A stretch of 64,000 nucleotides of DNA from Prorocentrum cordatum (GCA_963575745.1 CAUYUJ010019072.1:1-64000); one strand, 5' to 3'; shown: positions 11,216-23,011, counted from the stretch's first letter. Notes: a model not told the origin generated them from the sequence alone. Program-made: numbers and translations.

Positions 11216-11355
11216 GGGGGTGCACAGGCGATTGATGCGTTGGTGGCGCGGACGCACCCTGACGGGGCTACGCTGCGGCCGCCTTTACCCTGAACCCACC
11301 CGCCCGACCCACGCGCCCCGGGTAACGACCGTTGCCCGGGAAAGAAGTAAAAGGT
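11216..11355 (+). repeat. Dispersed repeat, copy 2
   Basis: Related to 4233-4375, sharing GGCGATTGATGCG, TGGTGGCGC, GACGCACCCTG and the closing CCCGGGAAAGAA motif. Confidence 0.65.
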
Positions 11356-11576
11356 CACACAAGAACCCTGAGCTCCGGCGTTGCGACAATATTGCGACAC
11401 GAAAAGTCACGATTGGAGCCTCAGGCCCCACTTTTCTGCGCCACGTCTTGAGACGGATCGATCCGTGATGGTCCCGAGCCCCTAGGCTGGGCGAAAACGC
11501 ACAGTGTGAAACAAATGCGACGCCCGGATCGCAGGGTCGTCCGAAATCTGGGTCTTGGGCCGAACAAGAATAAATG

Positions 11577-11726
11577 GGGTCGGAGGATTGCGCCGCGCCG
11601 CCGAAACATCGCCGATGCGGTTCGACGTGGATCCCGATGTTCTCCACACCGACGGCGCCGACGCATCGCCGATACATCTGAGATGCATATGAGATGCATT
11701 GGCGATGCGGCGCCATCCTCCGACCC
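11577..11726. repeat. 150-bp fold-back (inverted-repeat) sequence
   Basis: GGGTCGGAGGATTGCGCCGC at 11577-11596 pairs with 11707-11726 in 19 of 20 positions. Additional imperfect pairing (CGCCGATGCGG with CCGCATCGCC-like sequence) continues inward. No transposase or target duplication is visible. Confidence 0.7.
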
Positions 11727-11984
11727 GATCAACAACAGCGAAAAATTGCAACCGGAGCCCCTGACTCCATTGTTCCGCGCCGTTCTTCGAGCTGGATCGA
11801 TCCGCCAGGGTCCCAACCCCGAAACCGGGCGACGGCGACAATGCCCAGACATGTCACGTCCTGATTTTTGTCCAATGCGGGGTCCCTGGAATTCCGAATT
11901 CTTTCCCCAGGGCCAGCGTTTCATCCCGGGCTGCTCTTTGACGTTCCGGGGGCACGGCGAGGGCCCCCAGGGGCCGAAAACAGC

Positions 11985-12011
11985 CACACACACACACACA
12001 CACACACACAC
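11985..12011. repeat. (CA)n microsatellite
   Basis: Uninterrupted CACACA run of about 27 bases. Confidence 0.95.
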
Positions 12012-12059
12012 CTCCCGCCCTGATTTCGCAACGACGCGAGCATGTGTGGGTCGGGGATT

Positions 12060-12740
12060 GCTCAAGGGGCCCCTGGCTCAAGGTGCCCCCAGTTTTTCGC
12101 CCAATTTTGGAGCCCCTGGGGCCCTCTAGGCCTCGTGAGGGGCGTTCTGGAGGCGGGGGGGGCCCCCGTTGAAATCTTGGGGGCGCCTTCGGCCAGACGC
12201 CCCCAGATGCCCCGAGATGCCCCCAGACGGCCCAATAGGTCTCCATGAGCGCTCCCCAGATGGGCGCAAGAGGCAAAAACCAATGATATTCCGTAGGTTT
12301 TTCTGTGTTCTGGAAGGTCTCGCTTTTTCGAGCTTCCAGCGGTCAACAAACCCCCAAGACCGCCCCGAAACGGCCCAAGAGCACCCCAAGAGGGTCCCAA
12401 GACTGTCCAAGAGAACCCCAAGATGGCCCTAGAGGCGCCCAAGACGCCCCAAGAGAGCTCCGAGACGGTCACAAAGAGGGCCCAACATGTAACACAAATT
12501 TAACACAAACCGCTTCCTCGTCAAGGACGGCGGCGTGTCGAATTTGTTTGAAATTGTTGGGGCTTTGGGGCCTCCCTGGGAGTTCCCGTGGCGCCCATGT
12601 GGGCCCTCCCAGGCTATCCTCAAAAGCTCTCGTGGGGGCCTGTGGGAGTTTCAGGAGAGCCCCAGGAGGTTTCTGGAGGCCGTTGAGGCCCCACGGATCT
12701 TCAGAGTCTGGAGGCCCCAGAAAAACAAAACACGCCCCAG
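12060..12740 (+). repeat. Second locus of the ~300-bp repeat family
   Basis: The junction motif AGAGGCAAAAACCAATGATA at about 12268 and the CCCAAGACGGCC-like subrepeats match the 4990-7690 block. From about 12475 the 3' module (AACACAAATTTAACACAAAC, then CGTCAAGGACGG) matches 7290-7600. The order of unit and 3' module is the same at both loci. Confidence 0.7.
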
Positions 12741-12766
12741 AACGTGCAATCGTCCGTTCACGTCCA

Positions 12767-12860
12767 CAGACGACGACGACGACCACCACCACAACCACCA
12801 CCACCACCACTACGACGACCACCGCGACGATCATCGCGACGGCGGCGGCGGCGACGGCCT
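12767..12860 (+). repeat. (CGA)/(CCA) trinucleotide array
   Basis: ACGACGACGACCACCACCAC-type runs, about 95 bp. Confidence 0.9.
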
Positions 12861-13167
12861 GGCGGCCCAGAGTTTCTGGGGCCCTCCTCGGCCACCGTGG
12901 CAGACACGGCACTTGCGCAGCTGGGAAACATTCGGATCTTTCCGACGCGTCGCACGTCGATCATCGCACGGCTCCGCGACCGCTCACCGAGCCCTACGCC
13001 CCCCCAGAAGGCCCAGCACCTCCACGCAAGGGCGGCCCTTGCCTGGGGAACGTCTCTCTGGGTGCTTTGGGTTTCGTGGATCAGCGCAAGGCCGCAAGGT
13101 CTATTAACAACGACTGCGCTATCGGCTGGAACCTAAGGGCGCGCGTAGCGCGCGCGTGGTTCTAGTA

Positions 13168-13174
13168 TATTTGT

Positions 13175-13213
<39 letters not shown>

Positions 13214-13275
13214 TATATATATATATGTATATATATATATATCGAGAGAGAGAGACATATATATATATATACAAT
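13168..13275. repeat. AT-rich (TA)n tract
   Basis: Interrupted TATATA runs of about 100 bp, including a GAGAGAGAGA insert near 13246. Confidence 0.95.
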
Positions 13276-13715
13276 GAAGAGCGAAGCATGCCAGTGAGGG
13301 TTGTTTCCGCGAGCTCTGTTCGTGGGGCGGCAGGTTTCGGACAGCAGAGCATGCAAGTGAATGATTACACGCTCCAACCGAACGATCTGCCGCTTGGCAA
13401 TGTGTACGTAGGGGCCTGGTCAGAAGAGGGCCATATGTGCCCAGCCCCCATCTCGTGTGCAATTCGTTCGTGGGGAACTTGGTCAGTAGAAGGTTCTTCC
13501 AGTGCATTGCTAGCTCGGTGTTGCTTCGCTGGTTTGGGCGCGGCTTGCCCGCCTCACCGGGCGAGGCACAACAGTCTCGCTTGAGCACCAGATTCGGACG
13601 GGATGTTAGTGTTGCCCCAATGTTGTCCCTTAATTTTATATTTCCCCACATCCTGAGTGGGGTTCTTGTTTTCCCAGAATATCATCTCCTTCTCCCTCCC
13701 GCCTCCCGCCTCCCA

Positions 13716-14905
13716 CCCCTCCAGGGAGGCCCCGTCTGAGCGAGGAGGGTATCGGAAGCCCAAACTATCTACATGGTTTCGTGCCCCTCCCTCCCCTCCA
13801 GGGAGGCCCCGCCTGAGCGAGGAGGGTATCGGAAACCCGTATTATTTACATGGTTTCGTACCCCTTCCCACCCCTCCAGGGAGGCCCCGCCTGAGCGAGG
13901 AGGGTATCGGAAACCGTACTATTTACATTTTCGTGCCGCTTCCCACCTCTCGAGGAGGCCCCCGCTTGAGCGAAGGGTATCGGAAACACCATATTAACAA
14001 TTTACATGGTTTCGTGCCCCTCCCATCCCTTCCGGGAGGCCCCGCCTGAGCGGAGGAGGGTATCGGAAACTCCTACTAATATACATGTTTCGTGGCCCCT
14101 CCCACCCCTCCAGGGAGGCCCCGCCTGAGCGAGGAGGGTATTGGAAACCCGTACTATTTACATGGTTTCGTGCCCCTCCCACCCCTCCAGGGAAGCCCCG
14201 CCTGAGCGAGGAGGGCATCGGAAACCCGTACCATTTACATGGTTGCGTGCCCTTCCGACCTCTCCAGGGAGGCCCCGCCTGAGCGAGGAGGGTATCGGAA
14301 ACCCAAACTATTTACATGGTGTCGTGCCCTTCCCACCTCTCCAGGGAGGCCCCGCCTGAGCGAGGAGGGTATCGGAAACCCATACTATTTACATGGTTTC
14401 GTGACCCTTCCCACCCCTCCAGGGAGGCCCCGCCTGAGCGAGGAGGGTATCGGAAACCAATACTATTTACATGGTGTCGTGCTCCCCCAACTCCTCCAGG
14501 GAGGCCCCGCCTGAGCGAGGAGGGTATCGGAAACCCATACTATTTACATGGTGTCGTGCCCCTCCCTCCCCTCCAGGGAGGCCCCGCCTAAGCGAGGAGG
14601 GCATCGGAAACCCGTACCATTTACATGGTTGCGTGCCCCTTCCACCCCTCCAGGGAGGCCCCGCCTGAGCGAGGAGGGTATCGGAAACCAATACTATTTA
14701 CATGGTTTCGTGCTCCTCCCACCCCTCCAGGGAGGCCCCGCCTGAGCGAGGAGGGTATCGGAAAGCAATACTATTTACATGGTTTCGTGCCCCTCCCATC
14801 CCTCCAGGGAGGCCCCGCCTGAGCGAGGAGGGCATCGGAAACCCATACTATTTTCATGGTTTCGTGCCCTTCCCACCTCTCCAGGGAGGCCCCACCTCTC
14901 CAGCT
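13716..14905 (+). repeat. 77-bp minisatellite, about 15 copies
   Basis: The unit contains CCTCCAGGGAGGCCCCGCCT, GAGCGAGGAGGGTATCGGAA and CTATTTACATGGTTTCGTGC. Equivalent points at 14471, 14548, 14625, 14702 and 14779 give an exact 77-bp period. CCTCC-AG-GGAGG in every unit can form a short hairpin. It is preceded by the motif at 13639-13670. Translation shifts frame at each copy, so it is not a repeat protein. Confidence 0.95.
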
Positions 14906-15089
14906 TCTCCTTCGTGTTGATGTTGTCGTACCCCATGGGTCCCACGAAACCGTTAATATCTTTATGTGGGGAATTCCGTTAGCATAATCCCACCTCTGTC
15001 GTTTTGTTCGGGATGCTAGTCACGATTTACACTCTCGTGTTACTTCCTGGGTGCTGTAAAGCTTCGTTTCACACCTTCCTACCTCTAGT

Positions 15090-15187
15090 TTCCTCCTCCT
15101 CCTCCTCCTTCTCCTTCTCCTCCTCCTCCTCCTCCTCCTCCTCCTCCTCCTCTTCCTCCTCCCCCTCGTCCTCCTCATCCTCCTCCT
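15090..15187 (+). repeat. (CTC)n array
   Basis: Pure to slightly interrupted CTC/TCC run. Confidence 0.95.
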
Positions 15188-15189
15188 GA

Positions 15190-15840
15190 TCAGGGACGGC
15201 ATGGGGGTGGAAGCGTCCAGAATCATCGGCCTGGGCGAGCTCCCACCAAAATGCGACGACATCTGCGACGGCCAGGTGCACGTTGTGAACCAGCCAAGCG
15301 GCCAACTGGTGGATCCGCCGAGTTTCCAGCTGAAGCAGCAGTTGCAACAGCCTGCAGCCCCAGCCGCTGCAAGCCCCCGAGGGTGGAGTCGGGCTGCCCC
15401 CCAGGGCCCCAGGCACAGCGGCGCGTCACCGCCCAGCCTCGGCGGGTCCCGCGGCCGCGGCGTTCTCGCGGGCCCAGGAGCCAATGGCGGCCCTCCCGCC
15501 ATGGCAACGCCACCTCCTCCGAGCGGCACCCGTCCGACGAGGCCAGGAGGGCGGACCAGTCCGCGGTGAACAAGCTCTTGTATTGATTGCGCTGCTTAGG
15601 CTGTGCTTCAGAGAAAGAAAGAGAAACAGAAACAGAAACAGAAACAGAAAGAAAAACAGAGAGAAAAGGAAAGAAGTAAAGAAAGGAAGGAGTGAAACAA
15701 ATCACAAAAAAGGGGCGGTGCCTGGCCGAAGCGTGCCCGCTGGCCCCCACCTGCGAGCGCACCAGCTGCGCAATCGCAATGCAAGTTTGTCTGTGCGACT
15801 CCACCCTGAGAAAGGGAAAGGATACCCTGGGTGCCCTCGC
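15190..15840. other. Spacer with a possible coding fragment
   Basis: The frame 15201-15569 begins with a varied peptide (MGVEASRIIGLGELPPKCDD) before turning Pro/Ala-rich. It could be an exon or retroelement fragment, but I recognise no domain. A GAAA/GAAACA purine tract occupies about 15612-15690. Confidence 0.3.
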
Positions 15841-15843
15841 CCC

Positions 15844-15999
15844 CCCTCCTCCTCCTCCTCCTCCTCCTCCTCCTCCTCTTCCTCCTCCTCCTCCTCCTCC
15901 TCCTCCTCCCTCCCTCTCCTCCTCCTCCCCCCTCCTCCTCCTCCTCCTCCTCCTCCTCCTCCTCCTCCTCCTCCTCCTCCTCCTCCTCCTCCTCCTCTG
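15844..15999 (+). repeat. (CTC)n array
   Basis: CTC/CCT run of about 155 bp with few interruptions. Confidence 0.95.
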
Positions 16000-16920
16000 G
16001 CCAGGTGGAGGAGTTCTGGGCGGGGCAGTCTGATGGGCCTTCGGCCGCTCTGGAGACATCGGGCCCCGAGGGCCCCCCGCGGACGGGCCTCGGCAGGCCC
16101 ATCCTGTCCCGTGTGTTCGCCCCCATTCGGGTGTACACCGGCTGAGGCCCAGGCGTTGGGGTCCCAGGCGGCAGAGGCCAGCGCCACGAGCGAGCAGGAG
16201 CCTCAGGGCCCGCCCGAGCAGGACCAGACGCAGGACGCCATCTTGGCAGGGTCGGGCCGCTTCCTTCGGCTCTTCCTTCATCCCGTGTTCATTTCGGAAG
16301 GGGCTCGCTGCCAGTCGCTCAACGAACACCGCTCGTTGAACTGCAAGGGTCGTCCGCCTCGCAGCGGCCGTCGCCGATCTCGGACAGCACACGCTGGGCC
16401 GAATCGCCCCCCTCGTTTGGCTCCAGCCCCCGTTTGTCGAGTGAGCGCGGCTTGGCCCAGGACTTGACGTCATCGGCGCTTCGCTCCGATGACACCCCTG
16501 CGCACGCCCGGACTTGAGCTCCATCACGACTGATTGGTCCAGTTGTGTCAACGTTATTTTGCCCCGCCCCGGTCGGCTACCGTGGGGCAGTCGCTTCACG
16601 GCCACAGGGAAGCGTCCGTTGGCAGGTCTGGACAGCCGTAGCCCGTGTAACATTGTCACGAAGTTGCGATTCCAGGGCGTTGTTGGGTTCCTCGTGTTCC
16701 TCCTCCTCCCTCCCTTTGTCCTCCTCCCCATCCATACCCTTTTTTTCGTCATTATGTATCACCTTCGTCCTCCTCATCTGCCTCATCCCAGAATATTATT
16801 ACACATTCGACGAAGGTCAAAGTGGTAGCATGCCGCATGCCACATACCGACCTCAGCACCCACCCACGGCCGCACCCAAACCCACATCAGGTCAGCAAAC
16901 CTGGCCCCAAGCGGGTTGGA
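16000..16920. other. Unassigned stretch between arrays
   Basis: No gene is supported. Open frames lack domain pattern on both strands. Confidence 0.5.
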
Positions 16921-16957
16921 AGAGGAGGTGGGGAGGAGGAGGAGGAGGAGGAGGAGG

Positions 16958-17051
<94 letters not shown>

Positions 17052-17055
17052 GCAA
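16921..17055 (+). repeat. (GGA)/(GCAGGA)/(GCA) compound array
   Basis: GGAGGA passes into GCAGGAGCAGGA and then AGCAGCAGCA, a graded compound microsatellite. Confidence 0.95.
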
Positions 17056-17199
17056 GAGCCAGGGAGTGCTTGGGGGGGAAGAGGAGAGGAAAACGAGCCA
17101 TGGTGAGGGGGTAGGGGGGGGCGTGGCGTGGCTTCGCTGCGCGGCGAGGTTCGTAATTGTGTTGTTGCTGCTGCTCTGGATTCCCTGGCGGACCTGAGG

Positions 17200-17540
17200 A
17201 AGAGGAGCAAATATGGGGCGACGGGAATGGGAGGGGCAGGGGGGAGGTGGAGAGGGGAAAGAAGAGGGGAGGAGACGGAGGTCGCTGGGAGGAGGGCAGG
17301 GAGGAGAGGGGGAGGGGGGGGAGGGCAAGGGTGCGGATGGCGGGGAGGCGGGAAATGGAGGGGGGGCGCGGCGGCGGGGGGGAGAGCGGAGCGGAGGGGG
17401 GGGGTGGGGGGGGGGGGGGGGGGGTGGGGGGGGGGGGGAACGGGGGAGGGGGGGGGCGAAGGAAGGGGCAGAGGGGTGGCGGAGCGGAGGAGAGAGACGA
17501 GGGGGGGTTGCGGTGGGAGGGGGGGGGGGAGGCAAACGCC
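17200..17540 (+). repeat. G-rich purine tract
   Basis: Long runs of G with GGA and GAGG units, including about 50 bases that are nearly all G near 17395-17445. Such a tract could adopt G-quadruplex structure (inference). It is followed at 17564 by GCCACCATG, a good start context, but the short ORF after it has no recognisable domain. Confidence 0.8.
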
Positions 17541-17810
17541 CACAGGCCCCTCCTCGCCGCCACCATGTTGAGCGCCACGGAGGCCCTCGCATTCGAGCCC
17601 CTGGTGGACGTCACGCGGTTGCTGCTGCCTGGGGAGCGCCCGCAGGACCCCACGAGGGGCGCGCAGCGGTTTCGCGCCGCGTCGACGCGGCGGCGACGCC
17701 AGCCAACGATGGCGTTCGCGCCCTCCTCCTCCTCCTGGTCGTCGTCCTGTTCCCCCTGATACCTTGGGATCCTGAAGGCAAAAAGTCTGTCAGGCGTTGC
17801 CCTCCCCTGT

Positions 17811-18003
17811 CCCCCCCCCTCCTCCTCCTCCTCCTTTCCTCCTCCTCCTCCTCCTCCCCCTCCTCCTCCTCCTCCTCCTCCTCCTCCTCCTCCTCCTCTC
17901 CTCCTCCTCCTCCCTCCTCCTCCTCCTCTCCTCCCTCCTCCTCCTCCTCCTCCTCCTCCTCCTCTCCTCCTCCTCCTCCTCCTCCTCCTCCTCCTCCTCC
18001 TCA
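17811..18003 (+). repeat. (CTC)n array directly upstream of a LINE fragment
   Basis: CTC/CCTCCT runs end about 40 bp before the first LINE-like coding sequence of 18040-19790. Confidence 0.95.
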
Positions 18004-18039
18004 TCAAGCCCATGATGGCACAGGCGCACGGCTGACCAG

Positions 18040-19790
18040 GGCCGGTCTGGCCTCGGTATTGAAACCCCGTTTCGATCCAGTTCGCCTTGTCTCGTCACGC
18101 GCTCGGATGGGTGTCGGTGTGGTTGTTTTCATGTCGACATTCCTTCGGACCCCGGGCTACAACCCCATGTTTGCTTTGGCGATCGGCTTTTGGACGAAGG
18201 GAGGGACTCCGCTGCGCGGCGCCCAGTCGCTGCGGGTGCGAAGCGGCGGCAGGTTGGCCTTCGAGGCCCCCTCCCAGGCCACGACCCTTCTCTCCACCCA
18301 TCATTGCGGTACCCTGATAGCGTTGGGCCCCCACTACATCGAGAATGGTATCGGAAGAATTTGGGGGAGTCCTGCAGCAGTGGCTGGCCGCGCGTTCGCT
18401 GTCCGTGTTAAGCATGGCCCTCCTAATTTCTGTGTTATTAGTGCTTATGTCCCGCCAGTGCTTGCGAAGGGAACCAAGGCCGCTCGTTATTACTATCGTA
18501 AGACAGTCTCGGTGCTGATAGAATGGCTGAACTCGGTGCTATGTGATCTACTCGCCCGCTGTGTCCCGATTCAGTATTCCGATGTAAATGATAGGATGGG
18601 TGGAAGGTATAGACAAGGAGTGTATGAGACGATTCCTACGAGGGTGGTGATCGCCGATACGCTCGAACGTATTCCTGGTGGGGCGGGTGAACGATTCCGC
18701 GTTCTTCTAGAGAAGCACCATACGATCGCGGGCAATGTGCAACACGTGGCCGAGTACATTTTCTTCGGTTGTATCTCATCAAGCTGTATTTACTGTGTAT
18801 GTTACCCCAAGGTTTAGCACATATGGCTCGTCATGTTCATCCAGAACGTCGTTTAGGAGCAAAGTTGCAGCCTATAAGGGGAGCCCCTTCCACGGGATCA
18901 TCTACCAGTCGGCCTCAGTTTGGAGGTCAACAAAGGTGGTTTGCCTCGTCCTGCTGACGATCGGGTTCGGTGGGACTATGACGGCATGGTGGAAGGGCTT
19001 CGGTCCGGGAAGGGGAGATGGGAGTTCATTAGTTCTGTACGAAATGAGCTCGTGGGGATTGGAGTGCGTTACCTACGTGATTACGCGTCTCCAGGTGAGG
19101 TTTTCGAGACTTTGGAAGGTGCTTTGGTTCGGGCGGGGCAGGCGCACTTCTCGGGGGCTACACAACGTCGAGCAGGGCACGGGGAAGATTGCGAGCGCCG
19201 CCGAAACTTGCTTCGCCAGCGAGTCGAATTACGAGGTCGAAAGGAGGAGGGGGATGCGGAGGGGGCCGAGGCGATCGATGCTCAGTCGAAGGCTCTTTCG
19301 TCTCAGCTCCTTAAAAGAACGTCGGCGACACCTGCGTCCGTTTCGTGCCAGATTGCTTCATGAAGCCAGCGAATGCTGGGCCAAGAGGCGCACTGCGGAG
19401 GCAATGAAAGCCTCCCACCGTGCCGCTCGTTGTCGGCATGGGCCGAACCGTCGAGATGCACGATGGGCCACCGGTGCGCCTCCAGATGCCGACGACTGGC
19501 TCCGCGCGCGGCAGAAACCTGGCCTTGCGGGCGGCATGCAGGTTGAACCGATTGTCTGGGAGGAGTGGAGAGACGAGACAGAGGGCGAGACGTACGACTA
19601 CGCGGCGGGGGACTCTGAGCTCACCTCCTTGGCGCAGCAAGACCTCCAAGACTTTCGATCTCATCCTAGGGGTGCGCCCAAGAGGCGCGCGGTCCCTGTC
19701 TGCACGGCCCCTCTCGAGCCCTGGCATACGCAGCCTTTTTCCACGGTGGAGGGCGCAGCAGAACTTAGGCGCGGGCGCGAGTGAGGGCCC
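18040..19790 (+). pseudogene. Frameshifted LINE fragment with APE-type endonuclease
   Basis: Three frames together give the endonuclease and following region of a LINE. About 18050-18815 holds FCVISAYVPPVL and a decayed catalytic DFN motif (QYSDVNDRMGG). About 18769-18880 continues in another frame. The frame from about 18877 reads RDHLPVGLSLEV, the terminal Asp-His motif of the endonuclease, then RWDYDGMVEGLRSG and VFETLEGALVRAGQAHF, the linker usually found before RT. Reverse transcriptase itself is not visible downstream. The DFN-RMG pattern differs from that of the LINEs at 33179 and 56109, so this is a separate lineage. Confidence 0.7.
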
Positions 19791-20165
19791 CCCCGAAAAC
19801 AAGGTTTTGCGGTTCCTCTTCCGCGTTGGACTCCTGAAGATTCGCAGGCGTTGCATTACCCCCGTGCCCTGGCACCGTAGTCAGGCCGCGGCGCCCCCGA
19901 AGTCGTTGGCGGTCGGCCCTTCAGGCGAGCGGGTCGCGCGCGCGCCGCCGACGGCGGGGGAAGGGGCATTGCTCGAAGAAGTCGAGACCACCATCCTCTG
20001 ATCCGGATCATGGGTCTGCACGAGGACGACGACGAGAGAACGCTGTAGTTATATCGAACCGCAAGGAGGGAAGGTTGCAATAAACGAAAGCGGCGAGGCG
20101 AGTGTCCAAATCTGCCCCGCCAATCTGACACGCGGAACGCAGCGCCTCAGTTTTGGGGGCCTCCA
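19790..20165. other. Unassigned stretch
   Basis: I see no supported gene or repeat. Confidence 0.5.
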
Positions 20166-20525
20166 GGGCCAGGGCACAATGCAAATTCACACCGCGGGGA
20201 AAAACCAAATATGAATTCACAGCTTGGGGGGGGGAACATGTGAATTCATATTTTGGAAGAAGAAAAAAACAAAAAAAAAAAAAAAAAAAAAAATGTGAAA
20301 ACATGTTGTTGAATTTTGCATGGGAGTGGTCACGAAGGGGCCAGGATCTGAAATCACAGTTTGGGAAGAAGGAAAATGTGAAGAAGGGAAATTTGAATGC
20401 ACACTATTGAATTTGTATTGGAATATATATGAAGGGGCAAGAATGTTAATTCACAGTTTGGAAGAAGGAAAATATGAATTCACGCGTTCGGAAAAGGAAA
20501 ATGTGAGTTCACATGTTGAGACTCG
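20165..20525 (+). repeat. AT-rich degenerate ~40-bp repeats with poly(A) run
   Basis: Variants of TATGAATTCACAGTTTGGAA and GAAGGAAAATGTGAA recur five or more times. A run of about 24 A lies near 20270-20293. The composition is strikingly AT-rich compared with the surroundings. Confidence 0.75.
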
Positions 20526-21059
20526 CGGGGCCCATTTCAAATGTGTCCTAGAGGTAGACAGGTCATCGTTTGGGAACACGCGCGACGACCAATCGCACAA
20601 TCAAGACACACCTGCACTCAACTTCGCCGCCCCACGCGCGACGCGCAAGAACGCCCGCACGCAAGAACGATAGTTAATGAATGGACGGCGCGTTTCCCCG
20701 CGCGAGCAACGCGCGGGCACGAACGACTGGCCCTCCACGGCCGCCAACATTGGGCGCCAGTCATACCCGGACACATTCATGAGCGATATATGGAGCATAC
20801 ATGGGCCACTCAGCCCCCAGTGCAGACCCCTCATTGCAGACCCCTTCTTGCACCCTCAAACTGGGCGACTACGCTGAGGACGCCAACCTGAAGGAGGTCA
20901 TCGCGGAGGAGGAGCAGCTCGAGGTGAGGAACCTGAAGGAGGGGACGAAGCCACTGCCGATTGCAGGCAAGCGCACCTCTATCGTTGTCAACAAGAGCGG
21001 CATCCGGCCGCGCCAGGCCAACCAGGCCCTGGTCGCCGACATGGCCAGGTCCACTACGA

Positions 21060-21360
21060 GATCCGATCCGAGGCGATCAACACCACGAGCGACACCGTGC
21101 TCTACGAGTGGCGCCGCCAACCGAACAGCAAGCCCAGCGCCATCTGGACGATGAACGGAGGAGCAGCCGTCAGGGGCGAGCTACCTGCCTACGATCCGTC
21201 GCGACGGTTCACGGTCAACAAACTCGAGAGCAAGATCAGGCCGGCCCCCGCCCGCGGCAAAAGCGTCCGAGTCCACGCAGCGTTTCCGTGCCAGCCATGG
21301 ACTTCTTGGCACCCGTCCAACGACTCGCTGGCCAGGGCTATCCGAGTCACAGACGGATCG
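21060..21360 (+). pseudogene. Methyltransferase-like motif before integrase (decayed)
   Basis: One frame reads VHAAFPCQPWTSWHPSND. FPCQ resembles the catalytic Pro-Cys motif IV of cytosine-5 DNA methyltransferases. The intact copia element carries FPCTAHS in the same relative position. A short preceding stretch near 20940-21040 (LPIAGKRTSIVVNKSGIRPR) also looks polyprotein-like. Too little remains to assign a complete domain. Confidence 0.4.
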
Positions 21361-21439
21361 CAGAGTGGTCGAGATGGCCCCCAACCTCCATTGGGAGGTC
21401 TGCGCCGCACATCTGCGACCACTACCCCACTTACCTGGA

Positions 21440-21990
21440 AGGACCAAGCTGGACCGCGATTTCAACGGCTCCATCGGGGTGGACCTCTTCGCCCTGGCCG
21501 AGCATGCCGGTTACCAGTTGGTCCTCCCCAGCGCGGTCGACCTGGCTTCAGGTTTTACCCTTTGCGGCACCGTTCCCTCGAGGCACCCCCCGGGTGTCCT
21601 CGCGCGACTGCCGCGGATCTGAATTGCACCATCTGGCGCGCCTCAACGCGCCGTCTTCGATGGGGGAGGCGAGTTCGAGCGAGACTTCTCCAAGAGGCTC
21701 GAGGACACGGGCCGCCGACCGACGATTACCGCCGCGGCTACGCCGCAGCAAAACGCCAACGCGGAGCGACACGGAGGCTCGTGGAAGGCCCATGCCGGGA
21801 AGCTGACCGACCAGTTCAGCATCGAGTTCGGCCAGCCCGAGACAGCTCACCGCGTTCAGTGGTTGATCGCATCGGTGCGCTGGCCCGTGAATCGCCGGGT
21901 CAACGCATCCGGCTACTCGACCTCTCGATTTGCATTCGAGCGAGGACTTCAACTACCATGCGTTTTGCTGGGCAACGCCAGCAGACTTCC
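21440..21990 (+). pseudogene. Copia integrase core (decayed)
   Basis: DFNGSIGVDLFAL and SAVDLASGFTLC give the first catalytic aspartate region. After a frameshift near 21640 another frame reads GGEFERDFSKRLEDTG and TAAATPQQNANAERHGGSWK, the second aspartate region and the catalytic glutamate of the DDE core. A relic CxxC of the N-terminal zinc finger is near 21400 (WEVCAAHLRPLPH). Confidence 0.75.
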
Positions 21991-21999
21991 CCTGCGCGG

Positions 22000-23011
22000 G
22001 CGCATCGCATCCGACAAGCCGTTCCCCGAAAGAGTTGCCATCGCGAAGGCCGCCCAGACTTCCGCCCGGCAGCTTCGGTCTAACCAACCCCTTCCAAGGG
22101 CGCTGCTGGCCCGGCCCCGGGCAGACGGAGCACAACATGCCACCGACGGTTACCAGACGGACGACCAGGTGCACCACTGGAGAGGCAACGGCAAGCCCAA
22201 GCGTGAACTGGCATTGCAGCGGCACGGACCCGGCGTAATCATCGATTTTGATGGCGCCACCAACGTCTGGGCCAGCTACCGCTCCACGACCGCGACGGTC
22301 AATCGTGGACACCCACGCCGCGCAACGGCTTCAGAGCTCGCGCCGCGGGGACAAGTGCTGAACGCCCCGAATGGCCATCCGTCGCCAGGGCCGCCGCGGG
22401 GCTCACCTCCCAGCGGGCCGCCAGGAGACCAACCACCACCACCTCCAGGTACTGGAGGACGAGGAGGAGGAGGCGGAGGAAGTGGACCAGCACCACCCGA
22501 CACGGGCGGAGATACCTTCCTCGACCTCACGGGCGCCCCTCCGCAGAAGCGACCCGGCACTGGCGATTTACCTGAACCGTTTCAACAACAAGCACCGCCC
22601 GAACAACGAGCCCTACCAGCACTGACTCAAGAACAAGCCCTGCCCGCGCATAAATCTGGCACTATCGAGGACACAGCCGCGAATGGCAAGGCACACGCAT
22701 TTGCTGAATGGCTTAGACGCAAGCACGGCGATACTGAGTTCTGTACCAGTGGAGGCGCCAGCGGCTGTAGCGGCCCGCCTAGCGCCCCGGGAGGAAACGT
22801 GGCTGCTGGCGCAGAGCCGCCGCCTGCACCACCCGCCCAAGTCGATGACTCGGGCACTGCTGCTACAGCCGCCGATCCTGCCGCCGCGGAGCCCGCGGTG
22901 CCAGAACAACGCGGACATGATCCAGGAGTGGGCCACGTTCGCGGGCGAGCAAGTTCCGCAAGATGCGGTGGCTCGGCGACCAATGGACACCGAGAACCAG
23001 CGCGGGGCTAA
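22000..23011 (+). pseudogene. Proline-rich linker of the decayed copia polyprotein
   Basis: The frame ending at 23011 reads through a PPGSPPSGPPGDQPPPPPG segment and further low-complexity sequence between integrase and RT. The intact copia element has a comparable Pro/acidic linker in the same place. A frame change to the RT frame occurs around 22900-23010. Confidence 0.5.

Larger units (their letters stand above)
10430..11985. other. Non-coding stretch with diverged repeats
   Basis: No gene is supported. Short related motifs such as GCACATATGGGRAGCTCC occur near 10831 and 11075. A related pair of about 100 bp (11400-11480 and 11725-11830, both with a GGATCGATCCG core) brackets an inverted repeat. 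A dispersed repeat sits at 11216-11355. Confidence 0.5.

Noticed and set aside
15831-16145. Poly-Ser, poly-Leu and poly-Glu ORFs over CTC/GGA arrays
   Set aside because: Pure trinucleotide arrays give open frames on both strands; none has a supported start or non-repetitive domain.
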